Under the pieces are notes generated by a model. The model saw nothing but the letters and a program-made list of their open reading frames with translations, made no database searches and was not told the DNA's origin. Positions 53,655 to 62,054 of a DNA stretch of 64,000 nucleotides are shown here, piece after piece. The DNA comes from Candidatus Thorarchaeota archaeon (lineage in GTDB: Archaea; Asgardarchaeota; Thorarchaeia; Thorarchaeales; Thorarchaeaceae), in assembly GCA_011365025.1 (NCBI GenBank), contig RDOF01000004.1:76513-140512 (forward strand), given 5' to 3'. A program made the position numbers and the translations under genes. Numbering within the stretch: position 1 is the first letter of the stretch; every line of letters begins with the position of its first letter.

Positions 53655-54302
53655 ATGCTTCAACTTGGTATTCTTGACCTCAGTATGGAGGAGATAATGC
53701 TCTTCTTCCAGGATCCTGTTGTCGTTGCCTGGGTGCTAATTGGCACAGGTATTCTGGCTGCAGTCTGGCTTTTGGAAAACATAACTGACCCAATTCCATT
53801 ATTGGGTACGATATTTGATGGAATCATGGCTATTGGTACCTATGTGGGTTTCTTTGTAGGTATCCTAGATATTGTCGTAGGCTACGTCGTTTGGTCAACA
53901 AATCCGACAGCAACAATAGTGGCAGGAATGCTTGTTCTTGCGGGATTCTCGTTGTCCATGAGACTCCTGTCGAAATTCCCAATTGCACTTGTTCTTGCTC
54001 TAGGCCTTGCGGCATTTGGAACATTCACGATATACGGGTTGCTGACCCCCTATACAACGATGATTGGGATTGGTGATATCATCGCTCAAATAGTATCACT
54101 GAAGGGACTGATTGTTATTTTCATCATCATATTTGCAGTTGTGTATTTGATTGCAGGACTTCTTATCAAACTGATTCAGTTGATAGGTAAGGTATTTGCA
54201 TCCACACCAGTCAGTGTATTGATTGGCCTGGGTGCAATTGCAGTCGGTATCATAATTTTCGTCAACCCTGCAATTGTTGGACTTGTTGTTCCTTGGCCGT
54301 GA
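53655..54302 (+). CDS. Multi-pass membrane protein of unknown function
   Basis: A 215-residue protein with about six hydrophobic segments (from near residue 25 to the end) and short polar loops. No family recognised. It follows the platform-protein gene by 57 bases on the same strand. GAGGTG six bases before ATG 53655 supports the start. A strong hairpin terminator follows. Confidence 0.75.
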   Translation: MLQLGILDLSMEEIMLFFQDPVVVAWVLIGTGILAAVWLLENITDPIPLLGTIFDGIMAIGTYVGFFVGILDIVVGYVVWSTNPTATIVAGMLVLAGFSLSMRLLSKFPIALVLALGLAAFGTFTIYGLLTPYTTMIGIGDIIAQIVSLKGLIVIFIIIFAVVYLIAGLLIKLIQLIGKVFASTPVSVLIGLGAIAVGIIIFVNPAIVGLVVPWP

Positions 54303-54312
54303 CCATAGAATA

Positions 54313-54345
54313 TGAGGGGGTCTGCCCCCTCATCCACTTCTTTTT
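54313..54345 (+). terminator. Hairpin and T-run after membrane-protein gene
   Basis: TGAGGGGG at 54313-54320 pairs with CCCCCTCA at 54325-54332 with a four-base loop; TTTTT follows at 54341-54345. Confidence 0.8.
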
Positions 54346-54372
54346 CAAGGACTGCTTCCTAGACAGCAGATT

Positions 54373-54636
54373 CTACTCGCCGGAGTATCTTCTAATCTCC
54401 TGAAAGAAGAGAAATTGGATTGAGCGCGAGCCATAGAATTCAGCGGCAGCATTAATCTCATCCTTGGCGCCATGTATACTAGGATGCCATACTGATCCAT
54501 AGAGCGTGGTGTCAGACCGTGGTGATGGAACCGCCAATGAGCTAAATCCTTCTGGAACATCCACACCATCTGGAACGAGAAGCACAACCCTGAATCGCTT
54601 TTCAAGTGCTTCAAGCCACATTTCGCAGTATGTCAT
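54373..54636 (-). CDS. Small hypothetical protein
   Basis: An 87-residue protein beginning MTYCEMWLEALEKRFRVVLL. It looks like a small alpha/beta domain (RFRVVLLVPDGVDVPEGFSS) with an aromatic C-terminal half. No family recognised. A different frame of similar length overlaps it on the same strand, but this one has the more protein-like composition. Confidence 0.5.
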   Translation of the reverse strand: MTYCEMWLEALEKRFRVVLLVPDGVDVPEGFSSLAVPSPRSDTTLYGSVWHPSIHGAKDEINAAAEFYGSRSIQFLFFQEIRRYSGE

Positions 54637-54831
54637 GGTTTTGTACCATCACGAACTTCGCTAGTACGGGGATAAGGTTTGTGAAAGGACTTCCTGCATG
54701 AAATGGAGGAGCTTCCCTCTCCCCAGATTCCATATCCCAAAGGGTTCAAATAGTAGGAATACAGGGGAACTATCAATAGCACGTAGCAGCAAATACACTC
54801 TATGAGCAATGGCACCTGCATAGGAGGATGG

Positions 54832-55485
54832 ATGTCCTTGTCCCTGCGGTTTGAAGAATCCCTTTTGATGAAAGAGAAGAACGACTTGGAAGAGAAGAAG
54901 GGGAAAGCGGGTCTTTCTACCAAGGAGAAGGAGCGTCTGGAGGAAATCAATTCGCTTCTGAAGAAGAAAATAATTAGCGTCACCATGAGCCAAGCCTTGG
55001 TCAATAGAATCGATGAGCTTGTGTCTGATAGAGTTTCACGGTCAAGAGCCCAGCTGATTGAGGATGCAGTAAGATGGTTCTTAGATTACACTGTTCACAA
55101 ATGGAATGACAGAGGTCTCTTTGTTAGCTCCTTTAGAGTTGCACTAGAACAGGAAACGTTGTCATCCCTCTATTTTTCAAAACTGACTCCCAGTGACCAG
55201 CACGAGTTGGGGCTGACGGCTGGCAGCCAAGCAGCAGTGACAGACATTGTTCGTCTTTTCTATGGTGTGGACCCTCATCTTACATCCAGCAGACATCTTA
55301 TCCTTAATCTTCTTCAGGACTATGGATGGGGCTCGATAACGCTTAGTGATGACCTTATCGTCGTAGGCAGTCCATTCTACCCCGCGCCTTTCATTCAGGG
55401 CTACTTAGAGGCGCTGCTGAAGGTGAAGCTGGAGCTGGTTGATACAGCTCTCAAAGAGAATGTCGCACTCAGAATAGCAAAATGA
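54832..55485 (+). CDS. Ribbon-helix-helix regulator-like protein
   Basis: A 217-residue protein. A charged helical N-terminus (MKEKNDLEEKKGKAG within it) leads to a ribbon-helix-helix motif near residues 45-80: KIISVTMSQALVNRIDELVS followed by RSRAQLIEDAVRWFLD. The C-terminal 120 residues are an effector-like domain with no recognised family. It is probably a DNA-binding regulator. AGGAGG at 54822-54827 lies four bases before ATG 54832; the ATG at 54802 has no site. Confidence 0.75.
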   Translation: MSLSLRFEESLLMKEKNDLEEKKGKAGLSTKEKERLEEINSLLKKKIISVTMSQALVNRIDELVSDRVSRSRAQLIEDAVRWFLDYTVHKWNDRGLFVSSFRVALEQETLSSLYFSKLTPSDQHELGLTAGSQAAVTDIVRLFYGVDPHLTSSRHLILNLLQDYGWGSITLSDDLIVVGSPFYPAPFIQGYLEALLKVKLELVDTALKENVALRIAK

Positions 55486-55512
55486 ATGCATCCTATACCA
55501 TTGCAGAGCGTT

Positions 55513-55938
55513 CTACCATTCGACACCAAGTTCGAGGATTTCAAACTCCGCGTCATAGAGACCTGGAATATTCATCAAGGTCTTCCGAATTTCCGGTTCC
55601 TTTGACTTAATGTCGTCAGCTGCGAAGTAAACTTCATAGACACATCTTGTCTCCTCAAAACAGAAACCTGTAGTGAAGAGGACCTTTAAGTCATATTGCT
55701 TGAACAGCTGAGTCATTGTCTGCATCAACGCAGGATTGACCTTCTCTACTTCAAGTCTAACGCGGGCGCCTCCTTCTTTCACCATAGGGATGAGACGAAC
55801 CTCTCCAGTCCTCTCAAAGTAGATCACCATAGCTGCTCGCATATCACCAAGAGTTGGATTCGTGAAGAAATCGTCAGGTAGGGTAATCTCCCGCTTTTTC
55901 TTGACGTCTGCAATCATTCCTTTTGTAAGTCCGGCCAA
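55513..55938 (-). CDS. Hypothetical protein, possible AbrB-like start
   Basis: A 141-residue soluble protein. The N-terminal VKKKREITLPDDFFTNPTLG recalls the swapped-hairpin pattern of AbrB-like DNA-binding domains. The rest alternates strands and helices, ending in a ferredoxin-like half (CVYEVYFAADDIKSKEPEIR). The family is not certain. It converges with the regulator-like gene at 54832. Confidence 0.65.
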   Translation of the reverse strand: MAGLTKGMIADVKKKREITLPDDFFTNPTLGDMRAAMVIYFERTGEVRLIPMVKEGGARVRLEVEKVNPALMQTMTQLFKQYDLKVLFTTGFCFEETRCVYEVYFAADDIKSKEPEIRKTLMNIPGLYDAEFEILELGVEW

Positions 55939-56100
55939 ACCAATCGCCTCTTACCTAGTCAATGAAAAGGATGCATCACCGTATAAGTATCTTCGTCTTA
56001 TGTTCCTTATGGCGATTTACTCCCCTTTTTCCCTCCGCATTGGAAACGAATAAAACGGAATGCCCACATAATTGCGTAAAACAGAGAGTTGTGGAATCAA

Positions 56101-56220
56101 ATGGCGAAAGAAGGAGCAACCTATGTCTGTGACATTTGTCAGCAAGTAGTGACTGTCGTGAAGTCTGGGGCTGGTACGCTTGTCTGCTGCAATCAGCCAA
56201 TGAGGCTTTACAAAGACTAG
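56101..56220 (+). CDS. Desulforedoxin-type rubredoxin-like protein
   Basis: A 39-residue protein starting MAKEGATYVCDICQQVVTVV and ending in CCNQPMRLYKD. The CxxC pair and the adjacent CC pair form the FeCys4 site of desulforedoxin, also the N-terminal domain of desulfoferrodoxin. Such proteins pass electrons in defence against superoxide. The stand-alone size matches desulforedoxin. No superoxide reductase is nearby. Confidence 0.9.
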   Translation: MAKEGATYVCDICQQVVTVVKSGAGTLVCCNQPMRLYKD

Positions 56221-56291
56221 AATCAACCATTCTATGATGCCTGCAATCCCAAAGGCCTAGCGGAGCACCTGCCTACAGCCAGTTGATAATG

Positions 56292-56298
56292 TTTATAT
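56292..56298 (+). promoter_or_regulatory. TATA box of first rpb5-like gene
   Basis: TTTATAT in AATGTTTATATGTCC, about 47 bases before ATG 56345. The leader contains GGAGTGA at 56331-56337, seven bases before the start. A near-identical element precedes the second copy at 56949. Confidence 0.65.
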
Positions 56299-56344
56299 GT
56301 CCAGTTCAAACGCCGACGGTTAAGCTTCTTGGAGTGACTTCTTA

Positions 56345-56905
56345 ATGGTTGAAATCCCTAGCATCGTGATTAAAGTCCGCAAACTCCTAAATGTTAGGTC
56401 TTACACTGCTGATGAACTCCTTGAGTATGATGACCGGTATGAGATGCATCCCATTCGTCAAGTAAAAGGCAGGACTCAAAAGAGCGCAGTGTGGATTTTC
56501 AAGGAACCAAGAGTCGTGGGAATCGCTCTGGTAAAGGACTTGACTAAGAGAATGGAAGAGATTGATGCTCAGGAAGGTATGCTAGTTGGCGGAATCCGCT
56601 TCACACCAGCTGCCAAGAAGTTTGCCCACAGTAGCAAAGTCGAGCTTGTGGTTGGAACATACTCGTCATTTGACCTCTTCTCGCATGAGCTTGTTCCTGA
56701 CCATGTAATTGCTGACGACTCCGAAGTCGGCCTAATTCTGGACCACTATGGCATTACAAAGGATGAGATACCACGCATTCTCAGAGATGACCCGGCTGCT
56801 AAGGTCCTTGGGGCTAGACCTGGACAGGTCATCAGAGTTACTAGGAATAGTGAAACCGCCGGTGAGGTATTCTACTACCGCCTTGTTGGGTCTTCCTCAG
56901 GCTAG
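56345..56905 (+). CDS. RNA polymerase subunit H / Rpb5, eukaryote-like long form, copy 1
   Basis: A 186-residue relative of Rpb5 (RpoH). The C-terminal 75 residues are the assembly domain of the subunit: SHELVPDHVIADDSEVGLIL, the glycine turn LGARPGQVIRV and ETAGEVFYYRLV. Ahead of it lie about 110 residues that align with the N-terminal jaw domain of eukaryotic Rpb5: VRKLLNVRSYTADEL near the start, then WIFKEPRVVGIALVKDLTKR, RMEE and FTPAAKK. Ordinary archaeal RpoH has only the C-terminal domain (about 80 residues). A second such gene follows. It could be the core polymerase subunit or an alternative one; no other polymerase gene is near. Confidence 0.9.
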   Translation: MVEIPSIVIKVRKLLNVRSYTADELLEYDDRYEMHPIRQVKGRTQKSAVWIFKEPRVVGIALVKDLTKRMEEIDAQEGMLVGGIRFTPAAKKFAHSSKVELVVGTYSSFDLFSHELVPDHVIADDSEVGLILDHYGITKDEIPRILRDDPAAKVLGARPGQVIRVTRNSETAGEVFYYRLVGSSSG

Positions 56906-56948
56906 AATCCCTCAGAAATGCCAAATCTCTGCTTCTTGTGTCGGCACG

Positions 56949-56955
56949 TTTATAT
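56949..56955 (+). promoter_or_regulatory. TATA box of second rpb5-like gene
   Basis: TTTATAT in CACGTTTATATCTAG, about 60 bases before ATG 57016. It lies inside the longest reading frame of the next gene, so translation from GTG 56938 is unlikely and ATG 57016 is favoured. Confidence 0.65.
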
Positions 56956-57015
56956 CTAGTGCCTCAGATTGACGCTAGTTTGGTGCCTCATTTGTATAGT
57001 CTGCCATTGGTCGTG

Positions 57016-57549
57016 ATGAAAACTCGTTCATTGTTGACACTTAGGGGATATGTTAGTACAGAGCTTCTGGAATACGAAAACAGGTATGTTCTCCTTCCGA
57101 CTCGTGGAGTCAAGGACAAGCAGATACAGAGTTTGATATGGATTTTCAAAGAGCCAAAGGTAGTTGGAGTTGCATTGACCAGAGAACTGGCAACGGAAAT
57201 GGAGGAAGCCAATGCTACTGAGGGGATGCTCGTAGGCGGTTCTCGTGTCACACCCGCCGCAAAGAAGTTCTCACGCCAGCATCGAATAGAATTGGTGGAT
57301 GCCGGATACGCATCCTTCGATCTCTTTAGGCATGACCTCGTTCCGCATCATATCATTGCTGACGAGTCTGAAGTGAATCTTGTGCTGAATCATTTTGGAA
57401 TTACGCGGTCGCAGCTTCCGAGGATCCGAAGAAGTGATGCTGCAGTGAAACTGCTGGGGGCCAAGCAAGGGCAAGTCATTCGCGTCGAGAGAGATAGCCC
57501 CACCGCAGGACAAGCCTACTACTACCGTCTTGTTTCGGATGCAAGCTAG
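57016..57549 (+). CDS. RNA polymerase subunit H / Rpb5, eukaryote-like long form, copy 2
   Basis: A second long Rpb5 of 177 residues, colinear with copy 1. The jaw-like part starts MKTRSLLTLRGYVSTELLEY and includes LIWIFKEPKVVGVALTREL, EGMLVGGSRVTPAAKKFS; the assembly domain shows RHDLVPHHIIADESEVNLVL, KLLGAKQGQVIRVERDS and TAGQAYYYRLV. The two copies are clearly homologous but not identical, so the duplication is not recent. Each has its own TATA box, which permits separate control. Its stop overlaps the convergent kinase-like gene in the palindrome CTAG. Confidence 0.9.
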   Translation: MKTRSLLTLRGYVSTELLEYENRYVLLPTRGVKDKQIQSLIWIFKEPKVVGVALTRELATEMEEANATEGMLVGGSRVTPAAKKFSRQHRIELVDAGYASFDLFRHDLVPHHIIADESEVNLVLNHFGITRSQLPRIRRSDAAVKLLGAKQGQVIRVERDSPTAGQAYYYRLVSDAS

Positions 57550-58316
57550 AGAACAACCACTCCCAGTATCATGCCCACTAGGAACATCACAATACATGTT
57601 GTGATAGGCAGAGTAGTATTATCCGTGCCCTTAGGGCTCACCAGTTCCACGAGTGTGGCAGTGACAGCCCCTGAGAGCGCAATAACAATCATCTCCAACC
57701 AAAGGATGGTCCCAGCTGATACAAGCGCCCCATAGTTGAAGACTCCAAAGAACCATAATGCAACCATCGCTCCCAAGAAGCCAAAGACGAATAGGGCGGC
57801 ACACCCATGCGGGCTTCTTTTCGATCCGAATATGGTGCGGCAGGAATTCGCGCCATACTTCATTCCAATTGGGGCTGACATGCCATCTCCAAACATCATC
57901 AGATGAATTGCCGCTGCTCCAATGAAATAGAGCCGCTCGTATCCAGTGAATGTAAAAACGCCGGTGATAAGCGTGATTGAAACCGCGTACCAGAAGGGTC
58001 CTCTAACGCTTCCATGCTCAAGGTCCTCAGGACGCGCCATGGCCGAAAAGAAACGGCTGAATCTCTCGTGATTGGCCAAGGCAAGCATAATAACGAATAA
58101 TCCTGCGACAATGGTTGCTACCCATGCATGAGTGAAGTAGGGCAAAGCGTAGATTGCCCCGCCAGCAAAGAGATGCACTATTCGGCGGGTCATTTCTGGT
58201 CCCTTGTTCAGCTTTCTCCGGGCGATGTCCGCAATGGTTAGCACGATGACTGCATACAGAATGGCAATAGTGAATACAACAATATCCGTGAAGTCAATTG
58301 CCAGCTCAATTTGCAC
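57546..58316 (-). CDS. Polyprenol (phytol/dolichol) kinase-like membrane protein
   Basis: A 256-residue protein with about seven hydrophobic segments, related to the CTP-dependent phytol, dolichol and geranylgeraniol kinases and phosphatidate cytidylyltransferases. Landmarks are RRIVHLFAGGAIYALPYF near 45-62, FGDGMSAPIG, GSKRSPHGCAA and ELVSPKGTDNTTLPI. In archaea such an enzyme could recycle isoprenoid alcohols for lipid or sugar-carrier synthesis. It lies last in a minus-strand operon after CinA-like and HD genes. Confidence 0.85.
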   Translation of the reverse strand: MQIELAIDFTDIVVFTIAILYAVIVLTIADIARRKLNKGPEMTRRIVHLFAGGAIYALPYFTHAWVATIVAGLFVIMLALANHERFSRFFSAMARPEDLEHGSVRGPFWYAVSITLITGVFTFTGYERLYFIGAAAIHLMMFGDGMSAPIGMKYGANSCRTIFGSKRSPHGCAALFVFGFLGAMVALWFFGVFNYGALVSAGTILWLEMIVIALSGAVTATLVELVSPKGTDNTTLPITTCIVMFLVGMILGVVVL

Positions 58317-58363
58317 AGGCTTCTCACTCCGTGTGCTGCTACCGTCCGCACAGGTGCTTATAT

Positions 58364-59167
58364 CTATCGGACGGCATCCACTTCCATCGGTACCAGCCCT
58401 GTTTCTTTGGAGATGGTCTTGATTGCCTCGGACACAATCAGTTCTAGTTCATCAACATTATCGCCTCGCGAAGAGAACCAAACCCTGAGTACATTGGATG
58501 TGCCGTATCGTCTTGGCATGGATTTGATGTACACGCCGGGGTGCCTTTTCATCGCAAGGTCAATGACTGGTGCGAACTCTGATTCATCCCTCATTGCAAA
58601 CTCGACGATTCTCTCGTGGAATTGCCCTGATATTCTGTCTTTGATCCAGGGCTCAATGGAAGACATGAAGATATCCTTGAGTTCTGAAGGCACTCCGGGG
58701 AGACAGAAGATGGTTCTTCCCTGTTCCTCAATTCTAACGCCGGGGGCTCCGCCAACTGTGTTATTAAGAGGGACTGCACCTTTCGGGATGACCGCCATTT
58801 TTCTCCTTGGTTCTGTGATGACAGGGCTTTGCACGATTTTCTTTTCGTGAAGCATTTTGTATTGCCTCTCCACTATCTTAAGAGCTTCCGCGCTTTCGAT
58901 CAGATCGCGGCCAAGGGCCTTTGCAATCGCGGCAAGTGTCATATCATCATGAGTTGGTCCTAGGCCCCCCGAAGTTAAGATGAGATCGCACTTTTCGCTC
59001 AGGAATGCCAATCCTTTAGCTATCTCCTCCTGATCGTCCCGTACGCAAGCAAGCCTAAGCATAGGGACAGAAACCGCTGCCAGTCTTGTTTCAATCCAGT
59101 TCGCATTGGTGTCAAGTACTAGTCCGTCTAAGACCTCATTACCAATCGTCAGTATTCCAGCCTTCAT
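58364..59167 (-). CDS. CinA-like MoCF-domain protein
   Basis: A 267-residue protein with the molybdopterin-binding-like (MoCF) domain of the CinA N-terminus: GILTIGNEVLDGLVLDTNAN and LTSGGLGPTHDDMTLAAIA. In bacteria this domain, often as CinA, is tied to nucleotide or ADP-ribose hydrolysis; archaeal members stand alone. The C-terminal deamidase half of bacterial CinA is absent. It lies 11 bases after the HD gene in the same operon. Confidence 0.9.
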   Translation of the reverse strand: MKAGILTIGNEVLDGLVLDTNANWIETRLAAVSVPMLRLACVRDDQEEIAKGLAFLSEKCDLILTSGGLGPTHDDMTLAAIAKALGRDLIESAEALKIVERQYKMLHEKKIVQSPVITEPRRKMAVIPKGAVPLNNTVGGAPGVRIEEQGRTIFCLPGVPSELKDIFMSSIEPWIKDRISGQFHERIVEFAMRDESEFAPVIDLAMKRHPGVYIKSMPRRYGTSNVLRVWFSSRGDNVDELELIVSEAIKTISKETGLVPMEVDAVR

Positions 59168-59178
59168 TGTACCAACCC

Positions 59179-59838
59179 CTACAATTCTCGACCAATTCCT
59201 ATTTCGTCTTCAATAAGATTCACAATCTTCACAAGCGTGTTCAAACGCTCTTCCGCGATTTTTCTTCCTACCGTAGTATTCATACTCCCGACAATATTCT
59301 TAGCCAGTGGCAAGAACTCGAGAAGTTCTTCTGCCAGTTTCCCAAGAGATAATCCGGGTTTCAGCTTCATCCCATTGACAATGAAATGAATGAATCCGAT
59401 AACTCCCAGCTTGGCGATTTTGTCAGCATCCCACAAAACTTGGGCCTCCAGTGGTTCCAGCTTGTGTTCAAGGGTTAACCCAACATGTTTTCTAATTGTG
59501 TCGAGGACTCGCTCAATGGTCCCAGAATCCATCTTCTGCTCGAAAAGAATCTGTTTTGCTACTAATGCGCTCTCTTCTCCATGCCTCTGAACTCCCCCCA
59601 ATCCAGGTTTTGCCACATCGTGTAGCCAAGCTGCGAGTGTCACAACCTCCAAATCTGCGCCAACTTCCTTGGCGATGTGCTTGGATAGATGCACCACGGC
59701 CTCCACGTGGTCAAACCTGTAGTTGTAGAGAGAAGTTGGGGTCTTGCCCTGAAATTCAAGCCATTCCTCTCTGGAGGCTTCGTTTGTGGCTTCCTCGATT
59801 CTGCTCCTGAGCAGATTCTCAAGACTGTCAATCCTCAT
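59179..59838 (-). CDS. HD-domain hydrolase
   Basis: A 219-residue HD phosphohydrolase. The motif begins with His44, continues with WLHDVAKPG (His73, Asp74) and has His86 downstream, as in HDIG-type metal-dependent phosphatases acting on nucleotides or related phosphates. The exact substrate is unknown. It leads the operon HD, CinA-like, kinase-like on the minus strand. The start is ATG 59838. Confidence 0.88.
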   Translation of the reverse strand: MRIDSLENLLRSRIEEATNEASREEWLEFQGKTPTSLYNYRFDHVEAVVHLSKHIAKEVGADLEVVTLAAWLHDVAKPGLGGVQRHGEESALVAKQILFEQKMDSGTIERVLDTIRKHVGLTLEHKLEPLEAQVLWDADKIAKLGVIGFIHFIVNGMKLKPGLSLGKLAEELLEFLPLAKNIVGSMNTTVGRKIAEERLNTLVKIVNLIEDEIGIGREL

Positions 59839-59898
59839 TGGTAATCACTTTGTGTTGTTCCTGCGATTACTTAGAACATCATCTCTCTCAGATAAGAG

Positions 59899-59904
59899 TT
59901 ATAT
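59899..59904 (+). promoter_or_regulatory. Likely TATA box of the sugar dehydrogenase gene
   Basis: TTATAT in AAGAGTTATATCTCAAG, about 35 bases before GTG 59938. GAGG at 59926-59929 lies eight bases before the start. Confidence 0.5.
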
Positions 59905-59937
59905 CTCAAGCCAAAACCAAGACATGAGGCCTATAGG

Positions 59938-61245
59938 GTGACGAAAGACAAGGTTGCAGTAGTTGGACTTGGCTATGTTGGAATCCCCGTCGCTGCCAAG
60001 TTTGCAGAGGCTGGCTTCCAAGTTGTTGGAATTGATCTCCTAAAAGAGAAGGTTGATAGAATAAACAATGGCGAATGTCCAATCGAAGGCGATGAACCAG
60101 GTTTGGCAGATTTGCTGAGGAGTGTCGTTGCTTCAGGACAATTCAGGGCCACTACTGATTACAAAGTCATCAGAGATGCGGAATACGTGCTAATTGTTGT
60201 TCAAACTCCCTTTGACCTCAGAAGTAAGGAGCCGTACTATTCAGCTCTGAGATCAGCATCAAAGAGCGTTGGAGAAAACCTTGGCAAGGGGGCCCTCGTC
60301 ATCGTTGAGTCCACAGTTTCTCCTGGAACAACACAAAACATTGTTCAGCCAATTCTCGAATCAAAATCCGGGCTAAAGGCTGGTGTAGATTTCTGGCTTG
60401 CTGCGGCTCCTGAACGCGTAATGCCTGGCAAGTTGCTACACAACTTGGAATCAGTTGAAAGAGTCGTTGGAGGCCTTGATGAATTGAGCACTCAGAAGGC
60501 ATTGGATTTCTATAGGCATATTGTAAAGAGCGAGCTACATCCAACCGATATCCTTACCGCTGAGATTGTGAAAACAACTGAAAACGCCTATCGTGATGTG
60601 CAAATAGCCTTTGCAAATGAAGTGGCGTTGTTATGCGAGATTGTTGGTGCAGATGTTTACGAAGTTCGTCGCTTGGTGAACCTATCGCCCCAGAGGCAGA
60701 TGCATCTTCCGGGAGCTGGAGTCGGAGGTCATTGTATTCCAAAGGACTCTTGGCTGTTGGCTTTTGCGGCAAAGGATAAGTATCAACCACGACTGCTTGC
60801 AACCTCCAGAGAAATCAATGATGGCATGCCAATTCACATGAGCAACTTGGTTGAATCTGCACTTCACGAAGCCGGACGGCCTGTCTACGGGTCAACTGCA
60901 ACCATCCTGGGCATTGCCTATCTCGAGAATTCTGATGATACGAGAAACTCGCCAGCGTTCAATTTGGTTAAGGCCCTTGAGGTAAAGGGCGTCTTTCCCG
61001 TTGTCCATGACCCATATGTGCGGGAGGCAAACGGAATCAGAGTAGTCAAGAATTTGAATGAGGCGCTGAAAGACTCGGATTGCATGGTCCTTGTTACGGC
61101 TCATGAAGAATATAGGCACCTTGACCTCGATGCCGCAAAGAAACTACTCAGGACTCCAATTATTGTGGATGGACGCAATGTATTTGACAAGAAAGCTTGC
61201 GTCGAGAAGGGCTTTGTCTTTCGAGGAGTTGGACAAGGCAAGTGA
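59938..61245 (+). CDS. UDP-sugar 6-dehydrogenase (WecC/UDP-GlcDH family)
   Basis: A 435-residue nucleotide-sugar dehydrogenase that oxidises a UDP-hexose to its uronic acid in two NAD-dependent steps. The N-terminal Rossmann loop is VAVVGLGYVGIPVAAKF. The central domain has KTTENAYRDVQIAFANE, the catalytic Cys266 lies in GVGGHCIPKDSW, and the C-terminal domain has AYLENSDDTRNSP. The pattern is nearest UDP-N-acetyl-mannosamine dehydrogenase (WecC), but the exact sugar is uncertain. The start is GTG 59938. It leads a likely surface-glycan region. Confidence 0.92.
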   Translation: MTKDKVAVVGLGYVGIPVAAKFAEAGFQVVGIDLLKEKVDRINNGECPIEGDEPGLADLLRSVVASGQFRATTDYKVIRDAEYVLIVVQTPFDLRSKEPYYSALRSASKSVGENLGKGALVIVESTVSPGTTQNIVQPILESKSGLKAGVDFWLAAAPERVMPGKLLHNLESVERVVGGLDELSTQKALDFYRHIVKSELHPTDILTAEIVKTTENAYRDVQIAFANEVALLCEIVGADVYEVRRLVNLSPQRQMHLPGAGVGGHCIPKDSWLLAFAAKDKYQPRLLATSREINDGMPIHMSNLVESALHEAGRPVYGSTATILGIAYLENSDDTRNSPAFNLVKALEVKGVFPVVHDPYVREANGIRVVKNLNEALKDSDCMVLVTAHEEYRHLDLDAAKKLLRTPIIVDGRNVFDKKACVEKGFVFRGVGQGK

Positions 61246-61250
61246 AGATC

Positions 61251-62006
61251 TCATGGAACAATCTTACGATATATACGGAGGGTGTTCTCCAGAATAATAA
61301 CCCTCATCTCTTCCACATCTCTGCCGAGAATGCTAGCTATCTCTCTTAGCGCAATCCACACATTTCGCGGCTCATTTCGGCCTCCTATCTCCGGGCCTAG
61401 AACGGGGCTATCGGTTTCAACTAGCAAGCGCTCAATATCAACGGCTTTGACCAGCTTACGTTTCTGCGAAGAACGGACAACTGAGGTGGGTATTGAAAAA
61501 TAGTACCCGAGGTCCCTGGATGCAGCCCTTGCAATGCTTGCCTTGCCATCAAAGGCGTGCAAATGGACTTGAGTTGCAGACTCACTAGACAGAATCTCGA
61601 CTGCCTTGCGTCCCGCGGACCGTGAATGTATCTGTATGGGCAGGTTCATTGACAAAGCATGCCGTATTAGATTTCGAAAGACAGCCTCTTGTTCCTCACG
61701 GAGCTTGTGATCCCTTTCTCTATAGTGATCAAGCCCAATCTCACCAATTGCCACTATCTCATTCTTGTATCTCTCTATTGCTAGTGGTAACTCCTCGCGG
61801 CTGCTGTAGTCTACAGGGTCCAAACCTAAACTCGGATAGACGTTGTCAAATTCCCGGGAAATTCGAATCACTCTTTCCCACGTTTCCTTAGAGATTGCTG
61901 AGCTGATTACTGCCACGTCCTCTTTCTTTGCCCGCTGCACCACTTGCTCAAGATCAGCTGCAAATTCATCCTGCTCTATGTGACACTGAGTATCTACGAT
62001 TTGCAT
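61251..62006 (-). CDS. TatD-like metal-dependent hydrolase
   Basis: A 251-residue TatD-family protein. GEIGLDHY, IHSRSAGR, LHAFDG and VETDSPVLGPE are present. The first metal motif, usually HxH, reads DTQCHIEQ, so one metal-binding His is replaced by Gln. Nuclease activity may therefore be changed. GGAGGGGTGA just upstream fixes the start at ATG 62006 rather than ATG 62036. It converges with the sugar dehydrogenase gene after five bases. Confidence 0.85.
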   Translation of the reverse strand: MQIVDTQCHIEQDEFAADLEQVVQRAKKEDVAVISSAISKETWERVIRISREFDNVYPSLGLDPVDYSSREELPLAIERYKNEIVAIGEIGLDHYRERDHKLREEQEAVFRNLIRHALSMNLPIQIHSRSAGRKAVEILSSESATQVHLHAFDGKASIARAASRDLGYYFSIPTSVVRSSQKRKLVKAVDIERLLVETDSPVLGPEIGGRNEPRNVWIALREIASILGRDVEEMRVIILENTLRIYRKIVP

Positions 62007-62054
62007 GGCGTTCACCCCTCCATTGAAGAATGGCACTTGAGAAACAATTCCGTT

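Noticed and set aside
54345..54614. 89-codon minus-strand frame overlapping the gene at 54373-54636
   Set aside because: It overlaps almost fully in another frame and is rich in Met, Arg and Ser without structure.
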